DNA of 9,749 bases. It comes from Candidatus Geohydrothermomicrobium daggyaiense. Its GTDB lineage: Bacteria; Actinomycetota; Geothermincolia; Fen-727; JACVIW01. A model generated the notes under the pieces. That model had not been told where the DNA came from, did no database searches, and was given only the letters and a program-made list of their open reading frames with translations. Where the stretch lies: positions 1 to 9,749 of the forward strand of contig JACVIW010000071.1 of assembly GCA_015711695.1 (NCBI GenBank), in the 5' to 3' direction. Both the position numbers and the translations under genes were made by a program. Positions 6,554 to 9,749 of this stretch are shown here, one piece after another. Within the stretch, counting starts at the first letter, position 1; each line of letters opens with the position of its first letter.

Positions 6554-9500
6554 ATGAAAGGTTCAGTTCTTGTAATAGGTGGAGGAATTGGAGGCATACA
6601 GGCGGCGCTCGATCTCGCTGAATCGGGCTTTCGTGCTTACATACTCGATAAGTCTCCATCAATCGGCGGCATTATGGCGATGCTCGACAAGACGTTCCCG
6701 ACAAACGACTGCTCGATGTGCATTCTTTCGCCGAAACTCGTGGAGGCTGACCAGCACCCGAACATAGAAATACTTGCCTACTGCGAACTAGAAAAGATAG
6801 AGGGCGAACCTGGCGACTTTCAGGTTACATACACACGTAAAAGCCGATATGTTGACGCAGAGCTCTGCACAGGTTGCGGTGCGTGTTCCGAGGCCTGCGC
6901 AGTGAGAGAGCGCATACCCGATGAGTTCAATGCTGGTTTGTCAAAAAGAAGCGCTATTTATATTCCTTTCGCGCAGGCGGTTCCTCGCCTCGCGGTCGTG
7001 GATACTTCCTCCTGCCTCATATTCACAAAAGGCAAATGCAACAGCCCGTGCCTTAAAGCATGCGAACAAAAAGCGATTAATTTCGACCTTAAAGACAGTT
7101 CTGAAAATTTGAGCGTGGGGGCAATAATAATCGCCTGCGGCGCGAAGCCTTTCCCGATAGAGAAGCTTTCTTCGTACCATCCGGAGCATCCAAACGTTAT
7201 CTCTTCCGTAGAAGCGGAAAGGCTAATGTGCGCGAGTGGTCCCACGGGTGGGAAAATATTGCGCCCCTCTGACGGAAAGCCCGTGAAGAGCATCGCTTTT
7301 ATTCAATGCGCCGGATCGCGCGATGAAAAATTCAACCCGTACTGCTCAAGCGTTTGCTGCACATACGCCATCAAGGAAGCAACAGTCATAAAAGAGCATG
7401 ATCCCGATATTGAATGCCACATTTTCCACATAGACATGAGAACCTTCGGAAAGGGATTCGATAAATTCCGGAACAGGGCTTCACAGGAGTACGGAGTTAA
7501 ATTTACACGATTTAAGGTTCCCTCAGTTGAAGTTAAAAACGCGGATTCCCTAACCATCAAATACATTGACAACCACGGTTCATGGCGTTCCGAGGATTTC
7601 GACCTCGTGGTTCTCTCCGTGGGTCTTGTGCCAGAGCGAGATGTGCTTGAAATCAACGGTAAAAAACTCCAGATCAACAGACATGGATTTATATCAACAC
7701 CAATCACGGACCCTATCTGCACCTCCGAACCAGGAGTTTACGCCATAGGTACAGCGACCACCCCAAAAGATATACCGGAAACGGTCACCCAGGCTTCTGC
7801 TGCCTCAGCCCGTGCATCATCGCTTTTAAAAGAAGCTAGGGGGACCGAGATCACGAAAAAGAAATATCCGCCTGAAAAAGAAATCGAATACCAAAAGCCC
7901 CGTATCGGGGTATTCGTTTGTTCGTGCGGTAAGAACATTGGCGGCGTAGTGGATGTCGATGACGTGACCCAATACGCTAGAAACCTTCCAGGGGTTGCTT
8001 ACGCCGAAAAAAATATATATACATGTTCGAGCGAATCATGTCAGAGAATAAAGGAAGCGATAAAGACCCATGACCTTAACAGAGTCGTAGTTGCCGCATG
8101 CACACCCAGAACCCACGAACAACTTTTCCGGGAAACAATCAGAGAAGCGGGATTGAACCGATACCTCTTCGAGTTTGCCAATATTCGTGACCAGTGCTCC
8201 TGGGTTCATTCAAATGTCCCCGAGGCAGCTACTGAAAAAGCCAAAGACCTCGTAAGGATGGCTGTGTCCAAGGCTACCTTGCTTGAGCCTCTGCCCGAAC
8301 TTCCTGTAAGAGTAAACCCCTCCGCTCTCGTAATCGGAGCAGGACCAGCCGGAATCGCCGCTTCGCTTGAGATCGCCCGGTCAGGGTTCCCTGTGTATCT
8401 TGTGGAAAGAGAGGAACTTCCCGGGGGAAGCCTCGCGGAAGCGCCAGTCGGAGAAGGCTTCGAGGAGCTTTCGGAAGCGAAAGAATCGCTCAACAAAATG
8501 ATCGAGGAACTCCAATCATTCGATAACGTCGAAATATTGACTGGCGCAAAGCTGCTTGATTTTTCCGGTTATATCGGGAATTTCAGCGCCGTCGTGGAAA
8601 CCGAATCCGGACCAAGAGAACTGAAAGCGGGAGTGATTATTATCTCCACAGGCTCAAAAGAGCATGTCCCGAATTCGTATAACTACGGGATGAGCCCCAA
8701 CGTAATGGTTCAGTCAGAGTTCGCAAAAAAGATTGCAAGTGGGTTCGTGCCTGATTCCGCTGTAATGATACAGTGTGTGGAGTCACGTGACGAAAATCGT
8801 CCTTACTGCAGCCGTGTATGCTGCATATCGGCGATTAAAAACGCTCTGGCGTTGAAGAAGAAAAACCCCAACTCAAAGATATATATTCTGTACCGTGACG
8901 TCATGGCGTATGGTTTCTATGAGGACCTGTACAGGAAAGCGAGGGAACAGGGCGTTATCTTCATCCGTTACTCACCCGAGGAAAAACCTGCTATCAGCGA
9001 AGCGGGCGGTAGGTTGGATATCCGAATGAAGAGCCCCGATTTGAGTTCTGAAATCGAAATCGATGCCGATTGTCTTGTGCTTTCCACTCCAGCGGTCCCG
9101 GATCCCGATAACAGGAGAATTGCAGAAATGCTCAAGATTCCCCTAGATGATCATGGCTTCTTCCTCGAGGGACATGTCAAATTGAAACCGGTTGATTTCG
9201 CCACATCAGGTATATTTCTCGCCGGTATGGCTCATTATCCCAAGCTGATAGAAGAATCAATCAGCCAGGGATACGCTGCGGCGGGAAGGGCACTGACGAT
9301 ACTTGCAAAGGAATATGTGATGGGTGAGGGCGCAATAGCGGAGGTCGATCCCCGTTTTTGCAGGGGATGCGGAGAGTGTGAAAAGACATGCGAGTTCGGG
9401 GCAATAATTCTTGAGGACGCGCCTGGAGGAATGCTTGTGGCAAAGGTCAATAGCGCCTTATGCGTGGGTTGTGGCATGTGCGCAGTTACATGCTGGAGCG

Positions 9501-9577
9501 ACGCGATAAGGATGGCTAATTTCACCGATGAGCAGATCCAGGCGATGATAGATGCCTTGCTGAAAGAGGAACCCTGA
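6554..9577 (+). CDS. hdrA: Large tandem HdrA: two FAD/TrxR-like modules with ferredoxin domains
   Basis: This 1007-residue flavoprotein is the likely electron-bifurcating hub. Module 1 (about 1-430) begins with the FAD motif VIGGGIGG, has TFPTNDCSMCILSP (C53, C56), and an inserted ferredoxin with C105, C108, C111, C115 and a second set C154, C162, C166, C170 in unusual C-x7-C-x3-C-x3-C spacing. Residues 449-550 are the HdrA N-terminal-type domain (RIGVFVCSCGKNIGG, then AACTPRTHE), with C456, C458, C491, C496, C516 and C548. Module 2 (about 588-920) has VIGAGPAG but lacks the TFPT-CxxC segment and the ferredoxin insert. Both modules carry a matching SRDE...PYCSxVCC stretch (C264/C268/C269 and C752/C756/C757), showing duplication. 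The C-terminus has two [4Fe-4S] motifs: C936-x2-C939-x2-C942-x3-C946 and C970-x2-C973-x2-C976-x3-C980. Methanogen HdrA is roughly 650 residues; bacterial forms of this size include BamE of the benzoyl-CoA reductase complex. Confidence 0.95.
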   Translation: MKGSVLVIGGGIGGIQAALDLAESGFRAYILDKSPSIGGIMAMLDKTFPTNDCSMCILSPKLVEADQHPNIEILAYCELEKIEGEPGDFQVTYTRKSRYVDAELCTGCGACSEACAVRERIPDEFNAGLSKRSAIYIPFAQAVPRLAVVDTSSCLIFTKGKCNSPCLKACEQKAINFDLKDSSENLSVGAIIIACGAKPFPIEKLSSYHPEHPNVISSVEAERLMCASGPTGGKILRPSDGKPVKSIAFIQCAGSRDEKFNPYCSSVCCTYAIKEATVIKEHDPDIECHIFHIDMRTFGKGFDKFRNRASQEYGVKFTRFKVPSVEVKNADSLTIKYIDNHGSWRSEDFDLVVLSVGLVPERDVLEINGKKLQINRHGFISTPITDPICTSEPGVYAIGTATTPKDIPETVTQASAASARASSLLKEARGTEITKKKYPPEKEIEYQKPRIGVFVCSCGKNIGGVVDVDDVTQYARNLPGVAYAEKNIYTCSSESCQRIKEAIKTHDLNRVVVAACTPRTHEQLFRETIREAGLNRYLFEFANIRDQCSWVHSNVPEAATEKAKDLVRMAVSKATLLEPLPELPVRVNPSALVIGAGPAGIAASLEIARSGFPVYLVEREELPGGSLAEAPVGEGFEELSEAKESLNKMIEELQSFDNVEILTGAKLLDFSGYIGNFSAVVETESGPRELKAGVIIISTGSKEHVPNSYNYGMSPNVMVQSEFAKKIASGFVPDSAVMIQCVESRDENRPYCSRVCCISAIKNALALKKKNPNSKIYILYRDVMAYGFYEDLYRKAREQGVIFIRYSPEEKPAISEAGGRLDIRMKSPDLSSEIEIDADCLVLSTPAVPDPDNRRIAEMLKIPLDDHGFFLEGHVKLKPVDFATSGIFLAGMAHYPKLIEESISQGYAAAGRALTILAKEYVMGEGAIAEVDPRFCRGCGECEKTCEFGAIILEDAPGGMLVAKVNSALCVGCGMCAVTCWSDAIRMANFTDEQIQAMIDALLKEEP

Positions 9578-9631
9578 TTTCCATTTTCCGATATAAAAAG
9601 CCTCTGCGGCGAATTCTTATTTGAAAAACGT

Positions 9632-9637
9632 AAGGAG
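9632..9637 (+). promoter_or_regulatory. Shine-Dalgarno site fixing the TTG start of mvhD
   Basis: AAGGAG lies 8 bases before TTG 9646, and an in-frame TAA at 9631-9633 rules out any earlier start. The 68-base gap after hdrA holds no convincing terminator or promoter. Confidence 0.75.
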
Positions 9638-9645
9638 CGTTCAGA

Positions 9646-9749
9646 TTGGTCGAGGACAGTTTTGAGCCCAAGATAATCGCATTCAGCTGCAACTGGTGCG
9701 CGTCCGCAGGCGCCGCTTTTGCCCGTGTCGCGAGAAGGCAATATCCACC
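9646..9749 (+). CDS. mvhD: MvhD-type hydrogenase/Hdr electron-transfer subunit, N-terminal part
   Basis: Only the first 34 codons are in the window. The segment PKIIAFSCNWCASAGA followed by RRQYPP matches the conserved N-terminus of MvhD/FlpD proteins (typically IAF-CNWC-AGAD and QYPP). MvhD is a small [2Fe-2S] protein that passes electrons from a hydrogenase, formate dehydrogenase or other donor to HdrA. C15 and C18 form the CNWC pair. The usual aspartate of AGAD is alanine here (AGAA). The position directly after hdrA is the common hdrA-mvhD order. The TTG start matches those of hdrC and hdrB. It could instead be the N-terminus of a longer MvhD fusion, which the cut hides. Confidence 0.85.
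   Translation, partial: MVEDSFEPKIIAFSCNWCASAGAAFARVARRQYP

Noticed and set aside
9627..9641. AACG/CGTT hairpin that would place the mvhD ribosome site in its loop
   Set aside because: Only 4 base pairs, too weak to claim regulation.
9578..9645. Possible terminator between hdrA and mvhD
   Set aside because: The best stem is GCC/GGC at three base pairs with no following T-run, and mvhD functionally belongs with hdrA.
9235..9741. Long open frame on the - strand (168 codons), with similar - strand frames at 269-874 and 5717-6301
   Set aside because: They lie opposite conserved hdrA, porA and porB coding sequence, have no recognisable domains or good ribosome sites, and are explained by the codon use of the + strand genes.
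1..9749. tRNA, rRNA, CRISPR array, insertion sequence or defence genes
   Set aside because: No cloverleaf-like segments, regularly spaced direct repeats, transposase motifs or terminal repeats were seen; coding density is filled by redox genes.

Overview
The window looks like part of an anaerobe's energy-metabolism locus. All nine genes lie on the + strand and are tightly packed, and nearly all encode iron-sulfur or flavin redox proteins. Shine-Dalgarno sites, TTG starts, a TATAAT box and a small hairpin followed by a T-run suggest a bacterium, but an archaeon is not excluded because these gene families occur in both. No ribosomal or other marker gene is present, so I assign no taxon.

Region 1 (1-1634) holds the end of one 2-oxoacid:ferredoxin oxidoreductase (OFOR) operon: the C-terminal part of an alpha subunit (porA-like, cut by the window's left edge) and a complete beta subunit (porB-like). 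A candidate terminator hairpin follows at 1644-1665. Region 2 (1735-1968) is a free-standing 77-residue charged helical-hairpin protein of unknown function. Region 3 (1969-2209) is a 241-base non-coding leader with a perfect 8-bp inverted repeat, a competing 9-base complement, and a candidate promoter.

Region 4 (2210-9749, running off the right edge) appears to be one operon: hdrC - hdrB - porG - porD - porA - porB - hdrA - mvhD (partial). A complete four-subunit OFOR (gamma, delta, alpha, beta) sits inside a heterodisulfide-reductase-type (HdrABC-MvhD) operon. Spacings of -1 to 25 bases through hdrA, and 68 bases before mvhD, suggest co-expression.

In known systems HdrABC plus MvhD performs flavin-based electron bifurcation: MvhD brings electrons to HdrA, HdrBC sends one to a high-potential disulfide-type acceptor, and the other goes to ferredoxin. 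OFORs interconvert a 2-oxoacid plus CoA with an acyl-CoA plus CO2, using ferredoxin. The inferred and untested idea is that this operon couples the two, with OFOR supplying or consuming the low-potential electrons, perhaps within one complex. The HdrA here is a roughly 1000-residue tandem form with two flavoprotein modules. No hydrogenase, formate dehydrogenase or NADH-oxidising subunit is visible, so the electron partner of MvhD must lie downstream or elsewhere.
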